A program made the position numbers and the translations under genes. Under the pieces are notes generated by a model. The model was given only the letters and a program-made list of their open reading frames with translations. It had not been told where the DNA came from and did not search any database. DNA of 64,000 bases from Dendrosporobacter quercicolus (GTDB lineage: Bacteria; Bacillota; Negativicutes; DSM-1736; Dendrosporobacteraceae), in assembly GCF_900104455.1 (NCBI RefSeq), contig NZ_FNHB01000008.1, positions 87,331-151,330 on the forward strand, given 5' to 3'. Shown piece by piece: positions 11,999-20,881 of the stretch (positions within the stretch are counted from its first letter, which is position 1; every line of letters starts with the position of its first letter).

Positions 11999-12023
11999 CA
12001 ACAGATGAGTCTGTTGCTATTCT
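11992..12023 (+). terminator. Hairpin overlapping the end of the second paralogue
   Basis: A 14-bp perfect stem (11992-12005 with 12010-12023, loop TGAG) includes the TAG stop codon. There is no T run after it, so it is more likely a partial terminator or mRNA-protecting stem than a full stop. Confidence 0.45.
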
Positions 12024-12086
12024 GAAAATGATTGCCATGTAAGATTTTTTCGCGAAAGTTATAGTTCTTTTAAAAGGATGGGAAAT

Positions 12087-12749
12087 ATGATACAATTGCC
12101 GAATTTTTCGAATCCGTATGAATATGAAAACAATTTTTATTTTACCTGTGATAGTTCAAGGTTAGGAAAAATTTTTGCCCACTATGAATTGTTTAAGAAA
12201 GTCTTGGATGTTCCTGGCGAGATAGTGGAGTTTGGCGTATTTAAAGGCGCGTCATTTTTGCGGTTGGCTATGATACGAGAATTATTAGGTGCAAAGTTTT
12301 CAAAAAAAATAATTGGATTCGACACATTTGGGGAATTTCCTGAAACAAATTATCAAGAAGATGTGCTATTTAGAAAAAAATTTCTGGAAAACGCAGGTAC
12401 TCAAAGTATTTCCAAAGAGCAATTGGAAGAGATTCTACAAAAAAAAGAGATTCTTCGTTCTATAGAATTGATTCAAGGCAATATTTTACATACCTTGCCT
12501 AATTATATAATGAATAATCCTCACTTTAAGATTTCATTTTTGAATTTAGATACCGATATATACGAGCCAGCAATATGCGTATTAGAAAATTGTTGGAATA
12601 GAATAGTTCGTGGAGGCGTACTGGTTTTGGATGATTATTGTTTTTTTGCAGGAGAGAATAAAGCAGTAGATGACTTTTTTGAGGATAAAGATGTGCAGAT
12701 AAAATGTTTTGCTTTTGCAAAATCTCCAAGTTATATTATAAAAAAATAA
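12087..12749 (+). CDS. TylF/macrocin O-methyltransferase-like protein
   Basis: A 220-residue class I SAM-dependent methyltransferase of the TylF family. The SAM-binding region is GEIVEFGVFKGASF (about 44-57), where E-F-G-V-x-x-G-x-S is characteristic, and the metal/substrate acidic residues are in FLNLDTDIYEP (about 151-161) and LVLDDY (about 180). Members methylate sugar hydroxyls in antibiotics and surface glycans. In this island it probably O-methylates the flagellin glycan. ATG 12087 is chosen since AAAAGG lies 10 bases upstream; an ATG at 12078 is too close to that site. Confidence 0.85.
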   Translation: MIQLPNFSNPYEYENNFYFTCDSSRLGKIFAHYELFKKVLDVPGEIVEFGVFKGASFLRLAMIRELLGAKFSKKIIGFDTFGEFPETNYQEDVLFRKKFLENAGTQSISKEQLEEILQKKEILRSIELIQGNILHTLPNYIMNNPHFKISFLNLDTDIYEPAICVLENCWNRIVRGGVLVLDDYCFFAGENKAVDDFFEDKDVQIKCFAFAKSPSYIIKK

Positions 12750-12785
12750 TAGTGAGATTGAAAAATGTGCTGGAGGAAATTTTTT

Positions 12786-14084
12786 ATGAAAGTTGTAGCT
12801 TTTTTACCTGCGAAGGGCTCAAGTGAGCGTGTTGAAAATAAAAATACGAAACTTTTAGATGGGAAGCCTTTATTTTTGCATACACTAGAAAAACTTATGC
12901 ATTGTGATTTTATTGATGAAGTTTATTTAGATTCCGAGTCAGAAGAAATCTTTGCTTTAGCCTCTAATGTCAATGCTAAGTTTTTGCGACGAGATAGAAC
13001 TTTGGCATCAAATAAGACAGATGGTCATCAATTGTTTCATAATGAAGCGAAGAAAGTTAGTGCGGATATTTACATTCAAATACTTTGTACTAGCCCGTTT
13101 ATTAAAATTGAAACAATTAAAAAAGGGGTTGAAGTTTTAAAGAATTCTTCAAATTATGATTCAGTTGTGTTAATGAGAAAAGAAAAACAATATCTCTGGA
13201 GTAATGGTCAGCCGTTATATGATAAGGATCATATCCCCAATAGCATCGATTTACCTGATAGTATAATTGAAACAATGGGTTTATATATTGTCCGTAAAGA
13301 AATTGCCTTATCAAAAAAAATGAGATTTGGCGACAATGTTTTCTTCTTAGAGGCCGATGCGACAGAAGCAATTGATGTAAATTATCCTGATGATTTTATT
13401 TTGGCAAGTTTTATAGCGGCAGGAATGCGTGAAAAGGAAAGACAACTTTTTAAAAACTTAAATAGTCTGCTGACGAGTAGCATACTTTCAGATATTTTAG
13501 ATGATTTAGGCATGCCAGATAATATTACTAGTAAATTAAGCCTTAACTTACCCAATAAAAAGATTTTGGGAAGAGCAAAGACTTTAAAGTTAAGAAGGTT
13601 AGAAGAAAATGAAGATTATCAAGGGATTTACAGGGCATTGGATTCTTACGCAACCATTATCCCTAATGATATAATTGTGGTAGAAAATGAATGCTCTGAA
13701 TTTGCTTATTTCGGAGAATTGAATGCAAACCTGGCAATAAGGGCAGGTGCTGTTGCAGCAATAATAGATGGGAAAACACGTGATACTAAAGGAGTCAGCG
13801 ATTTGGATTTTCCTGTTTTTGCAAAACAGACAACTTGTAAAGATGTAAGGAAAAGAGCAACGGTAGAAAGTATAAATAAAAAAATTTCTTTATGTGGAAT
13901 TGAGGTTACACCTGGAGATTTAATTTTTGGTGATAACGACGGGATCGTAGTAATCCCTTCTAAATATGAAACTTTAATCATAAATAAAGCATTGGAAACG
14001 CTTAATAAAGAAAAAAATGTGTTATTGCATATCACAACGGGTTATAGCACTGATAATATTTTAAAGAATACGGGAGGGTTTTAA
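12786..14084 (+). CDS. Fusion: acylneuraminate-type cytidylyltransferase plus RraA-like domain
   Basis: A 432-residue two-domain protein. Residues 1 to about 215 match the CMP-sugar synthase fold (NeuA/KdsB type): VVAFLPAKGSSERVENKN is the CTP-binding loop, then LDSESEEI and a C-terminal EAIDVNYPDDF. Residues about 225-432 match the RraA / 4-hydroxy-4-methyl-2-oxoglutarate aldolase family, with AAIIDGKTRDTKGV (about 320-333) preserving the DGxxRD core, followed by FPVFAKQTT and a PGDLIFGDNDGIVVIP segment. ATG 12786 has GGAGG 9 bases upstream. The second domain may catalyse a retro-aldol or decarboxylation step on the same sugar, or act only as a structural partner; the fusion's product is unknown. 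Confidence 0.85.
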   Translation: MKVVAFLPAKGSSERVENKNTKLLDGKPLFLHTLEKLMHCDFIDEVYLDSESEEIFALASNVNAKFLRRDRTLASNKTDGHQLFHNEAKKVSADIYIQILCTSPFIKIETIKKGVEVLKNSSNYDSVVLMRKEKQYLWSNGQPLYDKDHIPNSIDLPDSIIETMGLYIVRKEIALSKKMRFGDNVFFLEADATEAIDVNYPDDFILASFIAAGMREKERQLFKNLNSLLTSSILSDILDDLGMPDNITSKLSLNLPNKKILGRAKTLKLRRLEENEDYQGIYRALDSYATIIPNDIIVVENECSEFAYFGELNANLAIRAGAVAAIIDGKTRDTKGVSDLDFPVFAKQTTCKDVRKRATVESINKKISLCGIEVTPGDLIFGDNDGIVVIPSKYETLIINKALETLNKEKNVLLHITTGYSTDNILKNTGGF

Positions 14085-15827
14085 CTGAATATTTTATTTT
14101 ATGTTGAACCTTTAATTGAGAAAAATGAACCTTATTTTAAAGAGGGATGGGTCACGGGAGTTTGTCATAATTTAATTAATACATTAAGACAATCAAATTT
14201 GAATTGCAATTATGCTATTGTATTAAATGAAGCTTTAGCGCAGCGTTATTATGATGATAATGTTCCTTTTTTTGTTCTTACACAATCTGAATTATTGGCA
14301 CCTTTTCCCCATGGCTATTTAGAAGCGTCAATTGCTTGGTATAACAAAACATATACAGCAGAGCAAATGTGTTATTATATGTCGCTTATGGCGAAAAAAA
14401 TGGAAAGTTTTATTCCAGATGTGATTATAACATTTACACCAGTTCCTTTTTTTAAAAAAATATTTCCGAATGCTTTAGTATTACATCATGAATATAGCAT
14501 TTATTCTAGATTACCGTTTCCGCAATGTTGGTTTTTAGATCCGGTTGGAGTTTTGGAAAATTCTTTTATTAATCATTTTCAAGAAGAAATAAAACAGATT
14601 TTTTTAGACGATTATCAAATGGATATGTTAAATCAGTTTAAAGCTAAATGCAATAATATTTTGGTTGAAAATAATCCATTTATAAAAATCATAGAAAGCT
14701 ATAAACAAAGGTATAAGTATTTAATTTTGTTGCCGTTACAATTTTCGTCTTATTATGCTTTTGATGCATTAATCAGCAAGAGTCAGTATGAGTACTTAAC
14801 TTATGTTCTTGAGGCGATACCTAGCGACATCGGTGTAGTTGTAACTAAACATCCCGAATACTCTTTAATCAGTGATTCTGCTTTTAGCTTCTTAAAAACA
14901 AAATATGCTAATTTATTATATTCACAAGAATTTGACCAGGTATATGCTTCATCCCAGTATTTTTTGCCTTTTATTGATATGGTTGTAACCGTATCTTCTT
15001 CAGTGGGACTGCAAACCTTGCTATTTGATAATAAATTAATTACTTTGGGTAAAAATTGTTTTAGCTACATATCAGATGGTCAAAATTTAAAAGATATACA
15101 TGAAATTTTGGAAAAAGAAAATGAAGATAAAAGTAAATATTTGTATTATTTTTTAACTAGATATTCAATCCCTATGGATTATATTTACAATCCTGGCTGG
15201 CTTTCCAACTTTCTAAAATATTCTGTAGAATACTTTAGAAAAAAACATAAAATTGATTTCGACTTTTATCAAAAAATTAGTTGTAGTACAGAAATTTTTA
15301 AGTATTTAAGTTTAAGGTTAGAGGAGAACCGACAATTTATTCCGCAGGTTTTTGAAAAGCGCAGTACCCAAAAAAGTGAACAACAAAATACTTCGCTTTA
15401 TTGGAAAAATGGTGCTAATTATGAACAGGTTTTGATAGAGCTAACTCGTATGCATGAACAAATTAGAAGTCTCAAACAACAATTAGAAATTCAAAGTGAA
15501 TTTATAAAGGAATATCTGCAAAATAAGCTAAAAGATAAAAAAGTGGTCTTTTTTGGTTCGGGAACCGCTGCCGAGCGAATTATTAAACAAACTTTGATTT
15601 CAGCGGCGTACTTTGTGGACAACGATAGCCAAAAATGGGGGCAGGTCTTGGGAGAAAGAAATATTTGTTCTCCCCAGGAACTTTTAATTGAAAATAAAGA
15701 TAAGATAGCTATTATTGTAGCCAGTCAGTACTATAAATCCATTAGCTACCAGCTTAGGCAAATGGGCTTCAAGGAGAATATCCACTATTGGAGCGGGTAT
15801 GACATCTTCCTGCGCCATCTTGAATAG
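14085..15827 (+). CDS. Capsule-type glycosyltransferase-like protein with C-terminal Rossmann module; apparent CTG start
   Basis: A 580-residue reading starting at CTG 14085, immediately after the previous stop and 6 bases after GGGAGGG (14072-14078). The first residues would read (M)NILFYVEPLIE, a typical opening strand for this sort of protein; the next conventional start in frame, TTG at 14199, has no ribosome site and removes this strand. The middle resembles GT-B capsule transferases: VVVTKHPEYS (about 263) and VTVSSSVGLQTLLFDNK (about 300-316). The C-terminal 110 residues form the Rossmann-like module KKVVFFGSGTAAERI... VDNDSQKWG shared with neighbouring genes. Strongly AT-rich. The exact sugar is unknown. 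Confidence 0.75.
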   Translation: MNILFYVEPLIEKNEPYFKEGWVTGVCHNLINTLRQSNLNCNYAIVLNEALAQRYYDDNVPFFVLTQSELLAPFPHGYLEASIAWYNKTYTAEQMCYYMSLMAKKMESFIPDVIITFTPVPFFKKIFPNALVLHHEYSIYSRLPFPQCWFLDPVGVLENSFINHFQEEIKQIFLDDYQMDMLNQFKAKCNNILVENNPFIKIIESYKQRYKYLILLPLQFSSYYAFDALISKSQYEYLTYVLEAIPSDIGVVVTKHPEYSLISDSAFSFLKTKYANLLYSQEFDQVYASSQYFLPFIDMVVTVSSSVGLQTLLFDNKLITLGKNCFSYISDGQNLKDIHEILEKENEDKSKYLYYFLTRYSIPMDYIYNPGWLSNFLKYSVEYFRKKHKIDFDFYQKISCSTEIFKYLSLRLEENRQFIPQVFEKRSTQKSEQQNTSLYWKNGANYEQVLIELTRMHEQIRSLKQQLEIQSEFIKEYLQNKLKDKKVVFFGSGTAAERIIKQTLISAAYFVDNDSQKWGQVLGERNICSPQELLIENKDKIAIIVASQYYKSISYQLRQMGFKENIHYWSGYDIFLRHLE

Positions 15828-15928
15828 TTCTTAACTCTATGTTATAAAATAAAAGGAATTTCAAAGTATTTTGTAGTGGGTTTCAGTTATTTAAGAATTT
15901 TTTATTTTAAAGACAATGGGGATTTTAA

Positions 15929-17602
15929 ATGAATAACAATCAAGAAACTAAATGTAATCCGTTGCAAGAGGTAAAATCTAATCTTTGTAAAATCTTAAAA
16001 AGCTATATTAATCAAGGTGACTTAGATAAATATAATATGGGGATTTATATTTTTGGCACAGGGCAAGGCGGACAAGCTGCCTTAGAATATTTAAAATTGA
16101 CTGAGTGGCATTATAAATACAATATAAGAGGTTTTTTTGATAACAATATTGCACAACAGGGTGAAGAAATAGCAGGGTTACCTATTTATGTTCCTAATAA
16201 AGAATTAATTACCGATAATGACGTTATTATTATTGCATCATTTACTCACTATGAGGAAATGGAGCTACAATTGCTGGAGATGGGGGTAGCTAAAGAAAAT
16301 ATTATTTTACCAGGTAATTGGCTAAAAACCTTGTTGCCTGAGAATAATTTTAACTCAACGCTGCAATATCGTTATGTTGAGAATGAACCGCAAAAAAACA
16401 AATTTTATATTGAATATGTTAGAAATATATTTTCAAATGCAATTTCTAAATCCTCGGAGTTTGTCGAATATGACAACAACCTGAACATTAGTTTGACTGA
16501 ACAGGATGTGAAGCTAATCGCTTTTTATCTTCCGCAATTTCATTCAATCCCGGAGAATGATCTTTGGTGGGGAAAAGGCTTTACTGAATGGACGAATGTT
16601 ACGAAAGCAGTTCCGCAGTATATGGGACATTATCAGCCGCAACTTCCCATCGATCTAGGTTTTTATGATCTTCGAAATATTGAGGTAATGAAACGGCAAA
16701 TTGAACTTGCCCGAAAATATGGTATTTTCGGCTTTTGTTTTTATCATTACTGGTTTGCAGGAAAAAGGTTACTGGAAATGCCAGTCAATAAGTTATTAAA
16801 TCATTTAGAATTAGATATACCCTTTTGTCTTTGTTGGGCTAATGAAAACTGGAATCGTCGTTGGGATGCGAAGGAGAATGAGCTGCTAATAGCACAGAAT
16901 CACTCTCCAGAAGATGACGTGGCCTTCATTGAGGATATAAGCAGACATTTTAGCGATACAAGATATATTCGAATACAGGGGAAACCGCTGCTTATCATTT
17001 ATCGTCCCCTGCTATTTCCTGATATTACAGCAACAGTTGAACGATGGCGTACTTATTGTATTCGGGCGGGGATCGGTGATTTGTTTATTATTGGTGTAAA
17101 AAATTATGGGTTTAACAATCCGCGGAAATACGGCCTTGATGCGGCAGTGGAGTTTCCACCTCACGATTTTTGCCGACATAATATAAGCAATGACATTTTG
17201 TTAATGAATCCTCAATTTAAAGGATTAATCTATGATTATCAAAAAGATATAGATAAAAGGTTGGAAATCATTAAACGTAGAATGCTTGTAGAGAAGAACC
17301 AAAATGATGATATAACATTTAGAACCGTTATGCCAGGGTGGGATAACACCGCAAGAAGACCTAACAATTCTCTTATTTACCATGGTTCCAGTCCTGAGAA
17401 ATACCAGAAATGGTTGGAAAACATTATTTTATTAAGTAAAAGTCAAGCATCGATTGATACGCAAATGGTCTTTATAAATGCCTGGAATGAATGGGCAGAA
17501 GGTGCTCATTTGGAACCTGATCGTAAATACGGGTATGCATATCTTCAAGCGACTGCCAACGCGCTTATTCGTACAAGGGAGGAAAAGTTTCTCAGCTTAT
17601 AA
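15929..17602 (+). CDS. WbsX-type (GH99-like) glycan protein with N-terminal Rossmann module, copy 1
   Basis: A 557-residue protein. The N-terminal module (about 30-145) has IYIFGTGQGGQAALEYL, GFFDNN and VIIIAS. Residues about 185-550 form a WbsX/GH99-like domain: LIAFYLPQFHSIPEND, GFTEWTNV, FCFYHYWF, CWANENWNRRWD and, near the end, FINAWNEWAEGAHLEPD. WbsX family proteins occur in O-antigen and surface glycan clusters and are annotated as glycosyltransferases, although their fold is that of an endo-acting glycoside hydrolase. ATG 15929 follows a modest GGGG. It is closely similar to the gene at 19091. Confidence 0.85.
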   Translation: MNNNQETKCNPLQEVKSNLCKILKSYINQGDLDKYNMGIYIFGTGQGGQAALEYLKLTEWHYKYNIRGFFDNNIAQQGEEIAGLPIYVPNKELITDNDVIIIASFTHYEEMELQLLEMGVAKENIILPGNWLKTLLPENNFNSTLQYRYVENEPQKNKFYIEYVRNIFSNAISKSSEFVEYDNNLNISLTEQDVKLIAFYLPQFHSIPENDLWWGKGFTEWTNVTKAVPQYMGHYQPQLPIDLGFYDLRNIEVMKRQIELARKYGIFGFCFYHYWFAGKRLLEMPVNKLLNHLELDIPFCLCWANENWNRRWDAKENELLIAQNHSPEDDVAFIEDISRHFSDTRYIRIQGKPLLIIYRPLLFPDITATVERWRTYCIRAGIGDLFIIGVKNYGFNNPRKYGLDAAVEFPPHDFCRHNISNDILLMNPQFKGLIYDYQKDIDKRLEIIKRRMLVEKNQNDDITFRTVMPGWDNTARRPNNSLIYHGSSPEKYQKWLENIILLSKSQASIDTQMVFINAWNEWAEGAHLEPDRKYGYAYLQATANALIRTREEKFLSL

Positions 17603-17651
17603 CACTTATATTGATTTAGTTCCTGTACTGCAACTGAAGGAGAGGGAAAGC

Positions 17652-19031
17652 GTGGGCGTATTAAGAAAGGCAATAAATTTTCAGCATCTACTTGATCGCT
17701 TAACAGGTCAGGAGAAAATAGGTATTTATATTTTTGGTACAGGTTATGGCGGGAATTTAGTATTAGAAAATTTAAAATTATATACTTCGTATGATCTATA
17801 TGAACTAAAGGGCTTCTTGGATAATGATTCGAAGAAAAATGGCATTATGCTTAAGGACCTTCCTGTAACAACGCCAAGTAGTGATATAATTGATGCGAAC
17901 GATTATATTTTCATTGCCTCTGATAAATACGCTGATGAAATGAAAAATCAGTTGTTAAGCTTGGGGGTTAACGAAGCTAATATTGTTCATTCTGATCAAT
18001 ATTTAGAAGAATTATTGCCACAGAATGCTTTTAAATATGACCTTGAAATGCAAATGAATGGAGAAAGTTCACATTCATTAATACTTAGGCAAATTAAGCC
18101 TAAGTCGGTAGTTTTAGAAATCGGCACCGCTACCGGTTACATGACGAAGTATTTAAAAGAAACATTGCAATGCTCCGTTACTGGGATTGAAGTAGATCAA
18201 CTATCAGCAGCTAAAGCTGCCGTATACGCTGACAAAATGATTGTTACAGATCTAAATAATTTTGAATGGGTTGGTAAGCTATCTAATAATAAATTTGACT
18301 ATATTATTTTGGCAGATGTTTTAGAGCATTTGCAGAACCCTTATGAAGTCCTTCAGCGAACAGTAGGTTTTTTGAAAGAAAATGGGAAAATAGTAGCCTC
18401 TATTCCTAATATCGCCCATAATGCAATATTGATGGATCTTATGCAAGATAAATTTAAATATCATTCATTTGGATTGCTTGATGATTCGCATATTTTCTTC
18501 TTTACAGAAAATACAATTCGCCATTTGTTTCATAGTAGTGGCTTAGAAATATGCCAGTGGGAAAAGATAATTGTGTCCCCCAAAAATACTGAATTTAAAC
18601 AAAACTATGATAGATTCCCATATGCAGTAAAAGAATATTTGCAACAAAGAGCTACTGGGGAAATATATCAATTTATTGTTTGTGGTAGAAAAGTAGCTGA
18701 TTTACTTAAAAATAAGCGAGTGGTGTTTTTTGGATCGGGTTTGTCAAACCAACTATTACTGCAATGTTTCCCTGTTAAAGTAGATTACTTTGTGGAAGAC
18801 AATCCTAAAAGATGGAACAGTATAGTCAACGGGTTACCTGTATATAACTCTTCTGTTTTGTTAAAAGAAAATACAAAAGATCTGATTATAATTGTAGCAA
18901 GTCAGTTTTATACCGCATTTTCAAAGCGGTTAGAAACAATGGGATTTGAAGAAAGACATCATTTTTATAGTAGTGAGTTGTTTGATAGTTTTTTGGATAT
19001 GAAGTTACATTTTAATAGAGCAATTAAGTGA
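17652..19031 (+). CDS. SAM-dependent methyltransferase flanked by two Rossmann modules
   Basis: A 459-residue three-part protein. An N-terminal module (about 20-130) has IYIFGTGYGGNLVLENL and GFLDND; the middle (about 140-330) is a class I methyltransferase with VLEIGTATGYMTKYL as motif I, YIILADVLEHLQNP and IVASIPNIAH; a C-terminal module (about 350-450) has RVVFFGSGLSNQ and VEDNPKRWN. GTG 17652 follows AAGGAGAGGG; an upstream in-frame extension would overlap the previous gene in another frame and lacks a ribosome site. Likely methylates a sugar of the flagellar glycan; the target is not known. Confidence 0.8.
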   Translation: MGVLRKAINFQHLLDRLTGQEKIGIYIFGTGYGGNLVLENLKLYTSYDLYELKGFLDNDSKKNGIMLKDLPVTTPSSDIIDANDYIFIASDKYADEMKNQLLSLGVNEANIVHSDQYLEELLPQNAFKYDLEMQMNGESSHSLILRQIKPKSVVLEIGTATGYMTKYLKETLQCSVTGIEVDQLSAAKAAVYADKMIVTDLNNFEWVGKLSNNKFDYIILADVLEHLQNPYEVLQRTVGFLKENGKIVASIPNIAHNAILMDLMQDKFKYHSFGLLDDSHIFFFTENTIRHLFHSSGLEICQWEKIIVSPKNTEFKQNYDRFPYAVKEYLQQRATGEIYQFIVCGRKVADLLKNKRVVFFGSGLSNQLLLQCFPVKVDYFVEDNPKRWNSIVNGLPVYNSSVLLKENTKDLIIIVASQFYTAFSKRLETMGFEERHHFYSSELFDSFLDMKLHFNRAIK

Positions 19032-19090
19032 ATATAAGTCGAATGGTGATTGGAAAACTGTAGTTAATATAGTGATAAGTTGGTGATTTG

Positions 19091-20719
19091 GTGGACAATG
19101 TCAATTCTAATGTAGCCGCACTAAGTAAATTAGAAGAAATAGTACAATTAGCATTAGACAATTTAAATGTACCTAATGCTAATTGTACTAACAAATTAGG
19201 AATATATATATTTAGTACGGGACAGGGTGGACAAGCTACTTGTCGATATTTGCTTACGAATTATGTTTCCAATAATCATAAGTATTATATCAGAGGTTTT
19301 TTGGATAACAATCCAAGAAAAAGAGTTTCCACTGTGACAGGATTTACAGTCTTTTCGCCGCATAACGCAATTATTGATGGTGATGATATCATCATTATTG
19401 CCTCGTTAAATTATTGTTATGATATGAAAAAACAATTGTTGGAAAGAGGGATAAAAGCAGAGCAGATTATTTTACCGGGGAATTGGCTGACCAGAATTTT
19501 AGCAATAAACAAACAGCTGCCCTCATTAAAGTATCCTGTAAATAAACTTGATAGTGAAAAAATATATGAAACTTATATAATGAATCTCATTAGGAGTGCT
19601 AGTGAGAAATCGAAAGATTTTATTGATGATGATCCATACTTAAAGGTTGATTTAACTGAACAAGATGTAAAGTTGATCGCTTTTTATCTTCCTCAATTTC
19701 ATTCTATACCGGAAAATGATTCTTGGTGGGAGAAAGGTTTCACAGAATGGACCAATGTAACAAAAACGGTGCCTCAATATAATGGTCACTATCAGCCACA
19801 TTTTCCCACTGATTTAGGCTTTTATGACCTTCGTAATATTGGGATAATGAAAAGACAAGTTGAAATGGCAAAGCAGTATGGGATATACGGATTCTGTTTC
19901 TATCATTATTGGTTTGCCGGCCAGCGATTATTAGAAACACCGGTGAATAATTTTTTAAAGCATAAAGAATTGGTATACCCATTTTGCCTTTGCTGGGCTA
20001 ATGAAAATTGGACTCGGCGTTGGGATGGTTTGGAAAACGAGATATTAATTTCTCAAAACCATTCCGAAGAAGATGATTTAGCTTTTATTGAAGATGCTGC
20101 TAGGTATTTTAAGTCTAAGAGATATATTAAAATTCAAGGCAGACCGTTATTTATAGTATATCGGCCATTGCTATTTCCAGATCCTGAAAAAACTATAAAA
20201 ATTTGGAAAGAATATTGTCGTCAAATGGATATAGGTGATTTGTTTGTGGCAGGTATTAAGGGCTTTGGCCTTGAGCAAAATGATATTTATGGCCTAGATG
20301 CTTTAATCGAATTTCCACCTTTTGGGTTTTATTCTCAAGATATTACGGATAGCGTTATGTTAATGAATTCAAATTTTTCAGGTGCTATATATGACTATAA
20401 TTTCTGCATAAACAAAGATTATTTGCATAAAGAAAAAGGCTTAATTTTCAGGGGAGTTATGCCTGGCTGGGATAATACGGCTCGACGTCCCGATGCTGCA
20501 ACTATTTTCCATGATTCCTGCCCGGAAAAGTATCAAAATTGGTTGGAAAATGCGATTCGTTTCACAAAAGACAAATTACCCAATGAACAACAATTTATTT
20601 TTGTTAATGCTTGGAATGAGTGGGCGGAAGGTGCTCATTTGGAGCCAGATCGAAAATATGGTTACGGAAATCTTCACGCTACGGCCAAGGCATTAATTAA
20701 AAGTCGTACTAGGGAGTAG
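19091..20719 (+). CDS. WbsX-type (GH99-like) glycan protein with N-terminal Rossmann module, copy 2
   Basis: A 542-residue protein with the same layout as the gene at 15929: an N-terminal module (IYIFSTGQGGQATCRYL, about 37-53; GFLDNN) followed by the WbsX domain (LIAFYLPQFHSIPEND, GFTEWTNVTK, GFCFYHYWFAG, CWANENWTRRWD, VNAWNEWAEGAHLEPD). The WbsX halves are nearly the same in long stretches while the N-terminal modules differ more. Start codon is uncertain: GTG 19091 is preferred to the adjoining TTG 19088, but both have only a weak GGTGA before them. The methyltransferase gene sits between the two copies. Confidence 0.82.
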   Translation: MDNVNSNVAALSKLEEIVQLALDNLNVPNANCTNKLGIYIFSTGQGGQATCRYLLTNYVSNNHKYYIRGFLDNNPRKRVSTVTGFTVFSPHNAIIDGDDIIIIASLNYCYDMKKQLLERGIKAEQIILPGNWLTRILAINKQLPSLKYPVNKLDSEKIYETYIMNLIRSASEKSKDFIDDDPYLKVDLTEQDVKLIAFYLPQFHSIPENDSWWEKGFTEWTNVTKTVPQYNGHYQPHFPTDLGFYDLRNIGIMKRQVEMAKQYGIYGFCFYHYWFAGQRLLETPVNNFLKHKELVYPFCLCWANENWTRRWDGLENEILISQNHSEEDDLAFIEDAARYFKSKRYIKIQGRPLFIVYRPLLFPDPEKTIKIWKEYCRQMDIGDLFVAGIKGFGLEQNDIYGLDALIEFPPFGFYSQDITDSVMLMNSNFSGAIYDYNFCINKDYLHKEKGLIFRGVMPGWDNTARRPDAATIFHDSCPEKYQNWLENAIRFTKDKLPNEQQFIFVNAWNEWAEGAHLEPDRKYGYGNLHATAKALIKSRTRE

Positions 20720-20881
20720 TTTCAACGTCAAGCAAGCCAGAGCATAACGGAAGTCAATTTTTAAAAAGCCGAAAAGTAAAGACCGATTTACATCGGGTAG
20801 CCAGTTTGCGATTAGATTTAAGTTCAAGGCTGATTCTCACGGAACCATATACCATTTCCTAGTTACAGAAAGGAATTACAG

